64,000 bases of DNA, taken from assembly GCA_017537345.1 (NCBI GenBank), contig JAFYKY010000010.1, positions 1-64,000 on the forward strand. Direction: 5' to 3'. The notes under the pieces are model-generated. The model searched no databases and was not told the DNA's origin. It saw only the letters and a list, made by a program, of their open reading frames with translations. The stretch's first letter is position 1; every line of letters begins with the position of its first letter. Source of the stretch: Clostridia bacterium. GTDB lineage: Bacteria > Bacillota > Clostridia > Oscillospirales > CAG-382. The translations under genes and the position numbers were made by a program. This document shows, in pieces, positions 43,074 through 50,387 of this stretch.

Positions 43074-43895
43074 TTATTTGTTTTCGGTTATCTTCTTTGC
43101 CAGTTCAACAAGCTCGGTTTCTTCGGAAAGCTCGATAGTGCCTGCGTCCGCAGAAGCGGCGAAGGTGGGGTCGATAGGCAGACGGCAAACGGTTTCTATA
43201 CCGTGGCGCTTTGCAACCTCATCAATACGGCTTTCACCGAATATGGAATGGACCTTACCGCAATCGGGGCACTTGAAGGTGCTGAAGTTTTCTACTATAC
43301 CAAGCACGGGAACGTTCATAAGATTAGCCATATTAACAGCCTTTTCAACGATCATACCAACCAGCTCCTGAGGAGAGGTTACTACCACGATACCGTCGAT
43401 AGGCAAAGACTGGAACACGGTGAGAGGTACGTCGCCCGTTCCGGGAGGCATATCAACGTACATAAAATCCACGTCGTTCCATACAACATCTGTCCAGAAC
43501 TGCTTAACCACCCCTGCAATAACGGGGCCGCGCCATACTACGGGAGCAGTCTCACTCTCAAGCAGCAGGTTAAGGGACATTACCTGAATGCCCGTCTTGG
43601 TAACTGCGGGAAGCATACCCATTTCGGTGCCCATAGCTCTTTCGTGAAGACCGAAGGCGTTGGGAATGGAGGGACCGGTTATATCCGCATCCAGAATAGC
43701 AGTATTGTATCCCAGACGGTTGGTGTATACGGAAAGCAGAGAGGTAACAAGGCTTTTACCTACGCCGCCCTTACCGCTTACTACGCCGATAACCTTGCCG
43801 ACACGGGAATAATCGTTTAATTTTTCTTTCATAGGTTCTGTGCGGCTTGAACAGTTTTCACCGCAGGAAGAACAGTTGTGAGAACATTCACTCAT
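43074..43895 (-). CDS. mrp: Mrp/NBP35-type iron-sulfur carrier ATPase
   Basis: 273 residues. The deviant Walker A GKGGVGKSLVTSLLSVY lies near residue 40. Switch motifs LDADITGPSIPNAFG and YVDMPPGTGDVPL are typical of ApbC/Mrp. The N-terminus has a Cys cluster (CSHNCSSCGENC) and the C-terminal half the FeS-ligating CPDCG pair. It probably assembles and hands over [4Fe-4S] clusters, useful to the many FeS enzymes of an anaerobe. A consensus promoter lies upstream. Confidence 0.92.
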   Translation of the reverse strand: MSECSHNCSSCGENCSSRTEPMKEKLNDYSRVGKVIGVVSGKGGVGKSLVTSLLSVYTNRLGYNTAILDADITGPSIPNAFGLHERAMGTEMGMLPAVTKTGIQVMSLNLLLESETAPVVWRGPVIAGVVKQFWTDVVWNDVDFMYVDMPPGTGDVPLTVFQSLPIDGIVVVTSPQELVGMIVEKAVNMANLMNVPVLGIVENFSTFKCPDCGKVHSIFGESRIDEVAKRHGIETVCRLPIDPTFAASADAGTIELSEETELVELAKKITENK

Positions 43896-43927
43896 ATTAA
43901 AACATCTCCTTTTTCTTTTCGGTATAT

Positions 43928-43956
43928 AATATACCCCTTTTTTATTAAAAAGTCAA
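43928..43956 (-). promoter_or_regulatory. Promoter of mrp
   Basis: Minus-strand TTGACT (43951-43956), 17-base spacer, TATATT (43928-43933). Confidence 0.65.
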
Positions 43957-43984
43957 TTATATAAAAGCAAAAGATTTGCACTCA

Positions 43985-44014
43985 TTGACAAAAAGCGTAC
44001 CGTAGTGGTATAAT
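43985..44014 (+). promoter_or_regulatory. Promoter of the first SGNH gene
   Basis: TTGACA (43985-43990), 18-base spacer, extended TGGTATAAT (-10 at 44009-44014). Confidence 0.65.
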
Positions 44015-44047
44015 AAACAAAAATAACGGCAAAAGGGGGATAATAAT

Positions 44048-45271
44048 ATGAAGACCCAAATTTTTTATATAACCGCATACGATCGTCCTTTTAATCCTGA
44101 CAGTCTTACGCTGTACCGCGAAGCCAACGTTTTGAACGCGGACACTTACGGTCTGCGTAACGCATATATACTTGTATTCGATAAAAACGGAAATCTTTAC
44201 GAAGGCGGAAGCAACCTTTCTTCCGGCGAATACAGCGTGCAGAAAAGCGTGATCTTGCCCGAAAACGGTTTTGCGGTTGCTTTTTCCGCTACCCACCCTT
44301 TGTATAAATACTACCTTTTGGCAACGGAAGGCGCCGTTATACACAATTCCACCATTTCACTCATTTACCCCTTATACGCTAAGTACGAGGACGGGACCTT
44401 AACGATCGTTGCGGATATTTCCGAAAACGAAACGGAAAACACGGTGAAATATCTGTTTGTGGGTAATTCCTGCACATATATAAACGGAAACCCCATAAAG
44501 TTCAAAGGCTTGTGCAAGGCCGCAGGGCTGGATGTTTCTGTGGATTACTGTACCTTTGGCAGCGCATATTTTTATGAATATGCAGACGAAAACCACCCCA
44601 GAGGTCAGGCACTGCGTAAAATGCTGGGCGCGAAAAAATACGATTATATTGTTTTGCAGGACGGAACTCCCTGTCCCTTCGGTAAGCGTACAGAAGCTTT
44701 GGAAAAGCTGCTTGCGCTGGTTGAGGAAAACAGAGCAAAGCCTCTGCTTTATATGAGATACGGCTATGAGCCGGATAAAAGCAAGCATCTTGCCGCCAAT
44801 GAGGATATGTGCAAAACCTTTATGGCAATGGGCGATCTTTACGATATACCCGTGTGCCCCGTAGCAAATGCTTTTTCAGATTGTATTGTTAAACACCCCG
44901 AGATAAATCTATATGCCGACGATGAATCCCACCATTCCAAGGCGGGAAGCTATCTGGCGGCGTGCTGTTATCTTTATTCCTTCTGCAAAATAAGCCCCGT
45001 GGGCAACGCCTACACCGCAGGGATTGATAAAAATACCGCCGAAAAACTGCAAAAGATAGCCCTTAATGCCTGCGGCGGACTGGACGAAAAGCAGATAAAG
45101 GAAACCGTAGAAGCGGTTGTGGAAAAGAAAAAAGCCGAAAAATGCAAAAAAACCGATACAAGTAACCTTAAATGGGGCGTTATCGGCGCGGCGCTGGGCA
45201 CTGCGGTTACCGTGGCTGCGATGGTACTTGTAAACAAAAAGGTGAGATCCTTTAAGAAAAAGAGAAAATAA
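44048..45271 (+). CDS. SGNH-hydrolase-like protein with C-terminal membrane anchor
   Basis: 407 residues. Residues 1-130 form a beta-rich domain without a recognised family. Residues about 135-345 are SGNH/GDSL-like: KYLFVGNSCTYINGNP supplies the nucleophile block, IVLQDGTPCPF the third block and YADDESHHSKAGSYLA the catalytic D-x-x-H-type block. A coiled charged linker leads to a C-terminal helix (WGVIGAALGTAVTVAAMVLV) followed by a basic tail, so a membrane-anchored enzyme is predicted, with no N-terminal signal. The SGNH part is related to the protein at 60734-61387. Ester substrate unknown. Confidence 0.7.
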   Translation: MKTQIFYITAYDRPFNPDSLTLYREANVLNADTYGLRNAYILVFDKNGNLYEGGSNLSSGEYSVQKSVILPENGFAVAFSATHPLYKYYLLATEGAVIHNSTISLIYPLYAKYEDGTLTIVADISENETENTVKYLFVGNSCTYINGNPIKFKGLCKAAGLDVSVDYCTFGSAYFYEYADENHPRGQALRKMLGAKKYDYIVLQDGTPCPFGKRTEALEKLLALVEENRAKPLLYMRYGYEPDKSKHLAANEDMCKTFMAMGDLYDIPVCPVANAFSDCIVKHPEINLYADDESHHSKAGSYLAACCYLYSFCKISPVGNAYTAGIDKNTAEKLQKIALNACGGLDEKQIKETVEAVVEKKKAEKCKKTDTSNLKWGVIGAALGTAVTVAAMVLVNKKVRSFKKKRK

Positions 45272-45293
45272 ACCGTTCCAACAAAAATAGGGG

Positions 45294-45322
45294 TTGATTT
45301 TTATCAGCCCCTATGCTATAAT
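45294..45322 (+). promoter_or_regulatory. Promoter of tRNA-Val inside a palindrome
   Basis: TTGATT (45294-45299), 17-base spacer, extended TGCTATAAT (-10 at 45317-45322). The -35 lies within a 10-bp stem-loop (AGGGGTTGAT / ATCAGCCCCT, one G-U), which may also end the upstream SGNH transcript. Confidence 0.65.
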
Positions 45323-45333
45323 CTCACTTGCGC

Positions 45334-45410
45334 GGAGGCTTAGCCCAGTTGGCTAGAGCACTTGCTTGACGTGCAAGGGGTCACAGGTTCGAGTCCTGTA
45401 GTCTCCACCA
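45334..45410 (+). tRNA. tRNA-Val (anticodon GAC)
   Basis: Acceptor GGAGGCT pairs with AGTCTCC; anticodon stem CTTGC/GCAAG holds loop TTGACGT, giving GAC; T loop TTCGAGT; discriminator A and encoded CCA. Confidence 0.95.
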
Positions 45411-45411
45411 T

Positions 45412-45455
45412 GTAAAAAACCTCTTTTGTCTACCAAGGCAAAAGAGGTTTTTTAC
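45412..45455 (+). terminator. Terminator after tRNA-Val
   Basis: A perfect 17-bp stem (GTAAAAAACCTCTTTTG at 45412 with its complement ending 45455) with a 10-base loop and T-rich arm. Confidence 0.9.
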
Positions 45456-45620
45456 AATGATATCCGTTCCTTGCGGAACGGGTGATATAGCTGACGCTAT
45501 GATATCTGCTTCGCAGATGATATACGCTTCGCGTATGAGGGAACGGATATTATATCATGCTTGTAAAGCAAGTATATCATACGGCAACGCCGTATATCAT
45601 ATCGCGCAAGCGATATATCA
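45456..45620. repeat. Multi-hairpin array B (linker TGATAT / ATATCA)
   Basis: First half: TGATAT at 45458, 45483, 45500 and 45518, each followed by its own palindrome (CCGTTCC-TTGC-GGAACGG, TAGC-TGAC-GCTA, CTGC-TTC-GCAG, TACGC-TTC-GCGTA). Centre: GGGAACGGATAT, which can also pair with ATATCCGTTCC of the first unit. Second half: ATATCA at 45552, 45574, 45594 and 45615, between palindromes GCTTG-TAAA-GCAAG, ACGGC-AAC-GCCGT and ATCGC-GCAA-GCGAT. The linker copies are 4 forward and 4 inverted. The array sits between the tRNA-Val terminator and the promoter of a four-helix-bundle gene. Confidence 0.85.
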
Positions 45621-45649
45621 TTGAAAAGCGCAACATTATGTGATATAAT
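45621..45649 (+). promoter_or_regulatory. Promoter of the second four-helix-bundle gene
   Basis: TTGAAA (45621-45626) abuts the array, then a 17-base spacer and extended TGATATAAT (-10 at 45644-45649), which contains the array linker TGATAT. Confidence 0.75.
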
Positions 45650-45671
45650 ATCGATGAAAGAAGGTGCTTTT

Positions 45672-46025
45672 ATGTCCGAAAACAAATTACTTGACTTATC
45701 TTTTGAATTTGCGGTTGCTATCGTAAATCTTGTTGACGGTGTAACTGCACCCAAAAGTTCGTATATGACCGATCAGCTTGCAAGAGCAGGTACATCTGTT
45801 GGAGCAAATATCCATGAAGCACAATATGCGCAGAGCAAGAAAGACTTTGTCGCAAAATTGGAAATTGCTTTGAAGGAATCTAATGAGACGAGTTACTGGT
45901 TGAAATTGATGCATGAGACAAAAAGAATTGACACAGTATCATATCAATATACCGAGAAACTTTGTGGCAATATTCGCAGATTGTTGATTGCATCGTGTAA
46001 GACCGCAAAGGAAAATGTAAAATGA
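45672..46025 (+). CDS. Four-helix-bundle protein, second copy
   Basis: 117 residues of the same S23/IVS-protein family as the gene at 2791: LDLSFEFAVAIVNLVDGV, RAGTSVGANIHEAQYAQSKK, DFVAKLEIALKESNETSYWL, RRLLIASCKTAKENVK. The two share the SVGANI core and the TAKEN ending but differ elsewhere, so they are paralogues, not a recent duplication. AAGAAGG precedes ATG 45672. The stop overlaps the start of the next gene (ATGA), as in the first copy. It lies in the segment between arrays B and C, suggesting a nucleic-acid-binding protein connected with those structures; this link is inference. Confidence 0.9.
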   Translation: MSENKLLDLSFEFAVAIVNLVDGVTAPKSSYMTDQLARAGTSVGANIHEAQYAQSKKDFVAKLEIALKESNETSYWLKLMHETKRIDTVSYQYTEKLCGNIRRLLIASCKTAKENVK

Positions 46026-46339
46026 AAAACAAAGCGTTGATTTGGACAGTTACTGTCATACAGGCGCTGCCCGTTCCAATTTCTCTGATCACAATTCTTG
46101 GGTCTATAATATCTCTTGCAAATATCGGAATGCTTTCAGAGCAATCTTTTCTGCTCGCTTTGGCGGCTGTGTTTTCTATGTTATTAGCAGGAACATACTC
46201 CATAACATATATCGCTTCAACCATAAATACATTTCATAAGAAAAAATTAAGTCTTATAAGCTTTTTGCCCATTGTTCACATAATCATAACGCTTGTATTT
46301 TTTATTATATGGATTTCTTTGGAAAAAATTTATTTATAA
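46022..46339 (+). CDS. Small membrane protein coupled to four-helix-bundle gene
   Basis: 105 residues with three hydrophobic helices (WTVTVIQALPVPISLITILG, FLLALAAVFSMLLAGTYSI, FLPIVHIIITLVFFIIWI) and basic connecting loops. No family recognised. Translation is coupled to the preceding gene through ATGA. It ends 75 bases before a strong terminator and array C. Confidence 0.6.
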   Translation: MKNKALIWTVTVIQALPVPISLITILGSIISLANIGMLSEQSFLLALAAVFSMLLAGTYSITYIASTINTFHKKKLSLISFLPIVHIIITLVFFIIWISLEKIYL

Positions 46340-46413
46340 AGTCTTCGGCAGGAGAATAGACACCTTTTGTTCGTTTTTACCTATGTTCAGACACCTTTTC
46401 ACGCGTTTAAGGC

Positions 46414-46449
46414 AAAAAACACACACTCTTTGAGAGTGTGTGTTTTTTT
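46414..46449 (+). terminator. Terminator after the four-helix-bundle cassette
   Basis: AAAAAACACACACTC-TTTGA-GAGTGTGTGTTTTTT with a long T run. Confidence 0.9.
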
Positions 46450-46451
46450 AT

Positions 46452-46612
46452 CCAATCCGCAGGATTGGTATATCATCACCGCGCGAAGTGCGGTGTATAT
46501 CATCAGCCCATCGGGCTGTATCTCATCACGCTTTAGCGTGTATTCCCTGCGGCTTGATGATATACCGCAACAAGTTGCGGATGGTATACAAGGCTTGCGC
46601 CTTGATTCCATA
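46452..46612. repeat. Multi-hairpin array C (linker TATATCAT / ATGATATA)
   Basis: After CCAATCC-GCA-GGATTGG (46452-46468), linker TATATCAT occurs at 46469 and 46496 and as TATCTCAT at 46519, with hairpins CACCGC/GCGGTG, CAGCCC-ATC-GGGCTG and CACGC-TTTA-GCGTG. After a centre, the inverted linker occurs as ATGATATA (46557), ATGGTATA (46581) and ATTCCATA (46605), with CCGCAAC-AA-GTTGCGG and CAAGGC-TTGC-GCCTTG. The linkers are 3 forward and 3 inverted. The linker is the same as in array B. Confidence 0.82.
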
Positions 46613-46632
46613 CCCGCCGCGCCGTGATAATG

Positions 46633-46661
46633 TTGACAGCATAATTTTTGTCTGATATAAT
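46633..46661 (+). promoter_or_regulatory. Promoter of the small membrane protein operon
   Basis: TTGACA (46633-46638), 17-base spacer, extended TGATATAAT (-10 at 46656-46661), again matching the neighbouring array linker. Confidence 0.75.
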
Positions 46662-46684
46662 AGTACTGAAAGCGAGGTATAAAT

Positions 46685-46951
46685 ATGTCATATCTTATTT
46701 TATCGTTTGTTTACTTGTTTTTCTTTGGGCTTCCCTTGGCTGCGATAGTATTTTTTGTTGTTTCGTTGATTCGCTATTTGCAGGCAAAAATTCAAAACAA
46801 AAAGCAGGGCGCGCCGTTTTCCGTTTATTCCCGCGATGAAATGGTTAAACGAACAACGCTGTTGGTAATTTCGGTAATTGTTGCCATAGTGGTAGTGGCT
46901 GTAGTTATCGGCGTTTTTATGCTTCTGCTCAACGCTATTGCATATATGTGA
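46685..46951 (+). CDS. Small two-helix membrane protein
   Basis: 88 residues with two hydrophobic segments (LSFVYLFFFGLPLAAIVFFV and TLLVISVIVAIVVVAVVIGV) around a basic loop (RYLQAKIQNKKQG). No family recognised. GCGAGGTATAAAT precedes the ATG. First gene of an operon with the 47-residue protein, the phosphate-binding-protein-like gene and the 164-residue protein. Confidence 0.6.
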   Translation: MSYLILSFVYLFFFGLPLAAIVFFVVSLIRYLQAKIQNKKQGAPFSVYSRDEMVKRTTLLVISVIVAIVVVAVVIGVFMLLLNAIAYM

Positions 46952-46961
46952 GGTGTTTTAC

Positions 46962-47105
46962 GTGAAAAACCGTACATATTTGATTATTCTTTTTTCGGCT
47001 ATCGGCATTTGCGCCGCTTTGACGGTTGCCCATTTTATTTATGCAGTTTATGCATATAACCATTGCTCTATAATATATTTCATCGGAAAGGAGCTGTGGG
47101 GTTAA
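46962..47105 (+). CDS. 47-residue membrane peptide
   Basis: GTG start at 46962 with GAGGTG eight bases upstream; the frame reads KNRTYLIILFSAIGICAALT and ends at TAA 47103. One membrane helix (about residues 6-24) with a basic N-terminus. It starts 10 bases after the previous stop and its last codons contain the AAGGAG ribosome site of the next gene, so it looks like a genuine coupled small gene. Function unknown. Confidence 0.5.
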   Translation: MKNRTYLIILFSAIGICAALTVAHFIYAVYAYNHCSIIYFIGKELWG

Positions 47106-47106
47106 A

Positions 47107-48093
47107 ATGAAGCTGAAAAAGCAGATTGCGAGTATTCTTCTTGTAATTACGGTATTTGCCGCTTTTAATTTCAGCGTATATCAGTTACTCACCCGCAGAC
47201 TTTCCAATAACTTCAGCGGTGCGACGCAAGCGAAGATGATAGACGTTGGCAAGTACCTGCCCCACGAAGAAGGTTCCGAACTGCCAAAGATCGATTCTTC
47301 CTTAAAGCTTTCAGATAATCTTCCCGTTCTGGACGGCGCCGCCGCTTTGGTTCCCGTTTATGCCGCTATTATTGATAACGTTTACCCGAAGGGCTGCGTT
47401 ACTTATGAAGGGGGCAAATTTTCCGACGATAATTTTTACGGCGAAAATTTTGCTTCCGACAGCGCTATGCAATACAAAAATACAGTGCGGGGTTACCAAG
47501 CAATAGTTGACGGAACCACCGATATTCTGTTCTGCGCAGGACCGTCCGAGGAGCAGAGGCTTTACGCCGAGGAAAAAGGTGTTGAGCTTGTTTATGTTCC
47601 TATCGGTTTGGAGGCTTTTGTGTTTTTTGTAAACGAAAAAAATCCCGTGGATGATCTAACCGTTGAGCAAATCCGCAAAATATATTCCTGCGAATACACC
47701 AACTGGAAAGAGGTAGGAGGCGCAAACCGCGTTATAAACCCGATTACCAGACTTGAAGGAAGCGGAAGCCAGACTACCTTTGAAGCTTTTATGAAAGATT
47801 ATGATATAGGCAGAAAATCTGTTTTTGCCGTTACCGGCGCTTCAATCGGCTTTTCTTTCCGTTACTATATGGACGGCATTGTGGAAAACGACGCTGTAAA
47901 AATGCTTTCGCTTAACGGAGTATACCCCAGCGCGGAAAATATACAAAACAGAAGTTATCCCATCGTTGCCGAGTTTTACGCAATTTACCGCGCTGATAAC
48001 GAAAACGAAAATATTCAAATACTCATCGATTGGCTGCTTTCCGATGAAGGTCAGAGCCTTATCGAACAAACGGGATACGTAAGGATAAATTAG
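47107..48093 (+). CDS. PstS-like substrate-binding protein
   Basis: 328 residues. One N-terminal hydrophobic helix (IASILLVITVFAAFNFSVY) acts as signal anchor. The rest is a type II periplasmic-binding fold of the phosphate-binding PstS class: DGAAALVPVYAAIIDNVYP, then YQAIVDGTTDILFCAGPSEE, FFVNEKNPVDDLTVEQIRKI, and TRLEGSGSQTTFEAFM (the SGT phosphate-loop equivalent). There are no pst permease or ATPase genes nearby, so a sensory or scavenging role is as likely as transport. AAGGAG precedes the ATG. Confidence 0.75.
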   Translation: MKLKKQIASILLVITVFAAFNFSVYQLLTRRLSNNFSGATQAKMIDVGKYLPHEEGSELPKIDSSLKLSDNLPVLDGAAALVPVYAAIIDNVYPKGCVTYEGGKFSDDNFYGENFASDSAMQYKNTVRGYQAIVDGTTDILFCAGPSEEQRLYAEEKGVELVYVPIGLEAFVFFVNEKNPVDDLTVEQIRKIYSCEYTNWKEVGGANRVINPITRLEGSGSQTTFEAFMKDYDIGRKSVFAVTGASIGFSFRYYMDGIVENDAVKMLSLNGVYPSAENIQNRSYPIVAEFYAIYRADNENENIQILIDWLLSDEGQSLIEQTGYVRIN

Positions 48094-48117
48094 CTGTATT
48101 TTTTGCGAGGTATAAAT

Positions 48118-48612
48118 ATGAACGACAACTTCATTCACTGCGAGGATAACAACACTCATCTTACCCTGCACGATTGCATTGCGGAAAAGGTATATTTGCG
48201 GGACGGGGTTCTGGTATTTGAATTTCCCGATGGGTTCTGGATAGGTTCCGAGCATCCCGATAATCCTTATAAAGAATGTCTGCGCACAGATGCTTCCCGA
48301 GTTGAATTTGTTTTGGAAAACGGCGAAGGATATGACGCATTCGCTTGGCTTTTTGTAGGGGAAAACAGAAAAAGCAGCAAAAAGACTGTAAGAAATTGGG
48401 ATTTTGATCTGTTTATGAAGAAAATAAATTCCGGCAAATGCGCTTACGAATTTTTTGAGCACTACGCAAATACACAATCTCCTACCGATAACGTAATCGA
48501 AGGCGAACTTCGCGGTGAAGGAAAGCTTAATTTCGCCCAATGTTGGCTGCGTATTTGGGCAACAAAGGTATATTATTATTGGAATAACGTCCGTCCCGAC
48601 AGACCTTGGTGA
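48118..48612 (+). CDS. Hypothetical protein
   Basis: 164 residues, acidic, cytoplasmic, no family recognised. The N-terminal half is beta-rich (HLTLHDCIAEKVYLRDGVLV, FEFPDGFWIGSEHP). The C-terminal half is aromatic (WDFDLFMKKINSGKCAYEFF, WLRIWATKVYYYW). ATG 48118 with GCGAGG upstream is preferred over an earlier codon at 48103. Last gene of the operon, followed by a terminator. Confidence 0.65.
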   Translation: MNDNFIHCEDNNTHLTLHDCIAEKVYLRDGVLVFEFPDGFWIGSEHPDNPYKECLRTDASRVEFVLENGEGYDAFAWLFVGENRKSSKKTVRNWDFDLFMKKINSGKCAYEFFEHYANTQSPTDNVIEGELRGEGKLNFAQCWLRIWATKVYYYWNNVRPDRPW

Positions 48613-48643
48613 ATGTCTCCCCGCAAAACAACGTCAGATAATC

Positions 48644-48674
48644 AAAGGAACCGATTTCTCGGTTCCTTTTTTGT
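48644..48674. terminator. Terminator between convergent genes
   Basis: AAAGGAACCGA-TTTC-TCGGTTCCTTT followed by T. Confidence 0.88.
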
Positions 48675-48681
48675 TGTTTTA

Positions 48682-50367
48682 TTATTCGTACAAATTAAAA
48701 TTACCGGTGATATGGCGTCTTACCATAAGGTAATCGGTGGCGGAAATTTTTCCGTCGCCGTTGCAATCCGCAGACAGTTCACAGAGTCCCTCTATATCGT
48801 AGGTGCCGAGAAAATCACGGCGGACTCTGATATAGTCTCTTGCGTCCACTATACCGTTTCCGTCCACATCACCCAAGACCACGAAGCCGTAGGTTACGCC
48901 TTCGTTTCTTACGGTGCTGCCTGTGCCGACATATTCGCCGGTTGCGGTTACGTTGGCGTTAAGCGCAAACATATCCTCGCATTTTTCGGGGGTAACGCCT
49001 GCTTTAAGGCCGTAGATAATACCGCCGTCTGCTTTCATACCCGAAGCCTTTTCGGGCACAACGTAATTGCGCTGGGTAAGACCCCAGTGTATGAGCAGCC
49101 ATTCATTACGCTCTTTAAGCCAGGTGCGGAGATAATCCACGTTGCCCTCGTACGTCTTATCGGGGATACGCTCAAGCTCGCTGTAGACCACATCTATCCT
49201 CCAGCCTGCTTCTTTATAATTGCGGGCGAAGGATGCGCCGTAGGATTCGGTTACCTCGTCTATATAGCTTATACCGTTTACAGTGCGGGTATACAGATTA
49301 ACTATACTATCCTGCAGTTCCAAAAAGCGATCGTTACGGAGCTTTTGAAATTCGGAAATCTTGTTAAAATACCTGAACCAATCCACGTTGCAGTAAATTC
49401 CTTCGCAGGATTTACCGCTTCCGCCTACGTTGTTATACGCGGTGTAATAGGAAGAAAGGCAGTTGCCCATTGTAAGATCGAAATCCCAAACGGGACCGCC
49501 GTATATCTTGCCGTCCTTTATGTAAAAGCGAGTGCTTCCCACAGAAATATCCACTTGCTTGAAGTATTCCATAATTATGTAAAAATCCACAATGGATTCT
49601 ACATCGAAATACTTTTCGATCTCGGACATTTTGCCGGATTTAAGAGCATTTTCCGCTTTGCGCAAAAACGACATAAGATATTCAAGCTGCTCCCGCGCAG
49701 GCGCTTCGGGCTCGTTTATACCGAACCGTATGCCCAGAACGGGGGAATTTATATATACCGTTCCCTCATCCTCGCGGACGTCACGTTCAAGCAAAAACTC
49801 GCTGCCGTCCACATCTATATCCACACGGCTGCTGCTTGCTTCCACGGCTTCGCAGAGGATATAGTTTCCCTGCAGAACTCCGTTTAAGTAAACGTCAACG
49901 AAGCGGCTGTCCGGCGTGTATTCAAGGCAGGTAGCGTTCCGCGCGAAATCAAACACCATTTCGTTGCGGATAAGCGTTTTTTCATAGCAGTTTGCAAGCA
50001 AACACCATTTTTTTGCCTTACCCATACCCAAAAGCCCTGTTTTTTCGCTTAACTTAAAGTTATAAGGTTTTTTTGCGCCGGAGGAGGTGGAGTTGCCGCG
50101 GATCTTTATCTTGCCCCCGGCATCCTCCACGGTATTTCCGTAAATATCAACAACTTTTATACTGCAAGCCCTGTATTCTTCCCGCACGATAAAGTTATCC
50201 GTTTCTATATAAACGGCGGCGATATCGTTTACGGGAACGGGGGCTTTTTCTGTTTCCGCTTCACCTGCGGCGGAAACAACGTTTGAATAATCGTTTGCGG
50301 GCTGTACGCACGCAGTAGTAAATATACATACTGCCGCCAGAATGAAACATATCGTTTTTTTCATCAT
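48682..50367 (-). CDS. CotH-kinase-like lipoprotein with C-terminal dockerin
   Basis: 561 residues. A lipoprotein signal ends at the lipobox TTAC (MMKKTICFILAAVCIFTTAC). Residues about 45-400 are a CotH-type atypical kinase domain: KIKIRGNSTSSGAKKPYNF, then KWCLLANCYEKTLIRNEMVF, YILCEAVE, and GGPVWDFDLTMGNC with the catalytic-type WDxD. The C-terminus holds a dockerin-like pair of calcium loops (GDVDGNGIVDARDYIRVRR and DCNGDGKISATDYLMVRR). CotH proteins phosphorylate or bind surface proteins and polysaccharides. Combining a lipid anchor and a dockerin would link it to both membrane and a cohesin partner. The gene is 20 bases downstream of a solute-binding protein. GGGAGGG lies just before two in-frame ATGs (50367 and 50364). 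Confidence 0.85.
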   Translation of the reverse strand: MMKKTICFILAAVCIFTTACVQPANDYSNVVSAAGEAETEKAPVPVNDIAAVYIETDNFIVREEYRACSIKVVDIYGNTVEDAGGKIKIRGNSTSSGAKKPYNFKLSEKTGLLGMGKAKKWCLLANCYEKTLIRNEMVFDFARNATCLEYTPDSRFVDVYLNGVLQGNYILCEAVEASSSRVDIDVDGSEFLLERDVREDEGTVYINSPVLGIRFGINEPEAPAREQLEYLMSFLRKAENALKSGKMSEIEKYFDVESIVDFYIIMEYFKQVDISVGSTRFYIKDGKIYGGPVWDFDLTMGNCLSSYYTAYNNVGGSGKSCEGIYCNVDWFRYFNKISEFQKLRNDRFLELQDSIVNLYTRTVNGISYIDEVTESYGASFARNYKEAGWRIDVVYSELERIPDKTYEGNVDYLRTWLKERNEWLLIHWGLTQRNYVVPEKASGMKADGGIIYGLKAGVTPEKCEDMFALNANVTATGEYVGTGSTVRNEGVTYGFVVLGDVDGNGIVDARDYIRVRRDFLGTYDIEGLCELSADCNGDGKISATDYLMVRRHITGNFNLYE

Positions 50368-50387
50368 ACGCCCTCCCGATCATTTAT

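Noticed and set aside
45456..46612. Arrays B and C as CRISPR arrays
   Set aside because: The repeats are 6-8 bases, the intervals are palindromes of varying length, the linker inverts halfway, and there are no cas genes.
46367..46655. Short frames crossing the terminator and array C
   Set aside because: They translate hairpin repeats, with no ribosome site and no conservation pattern.
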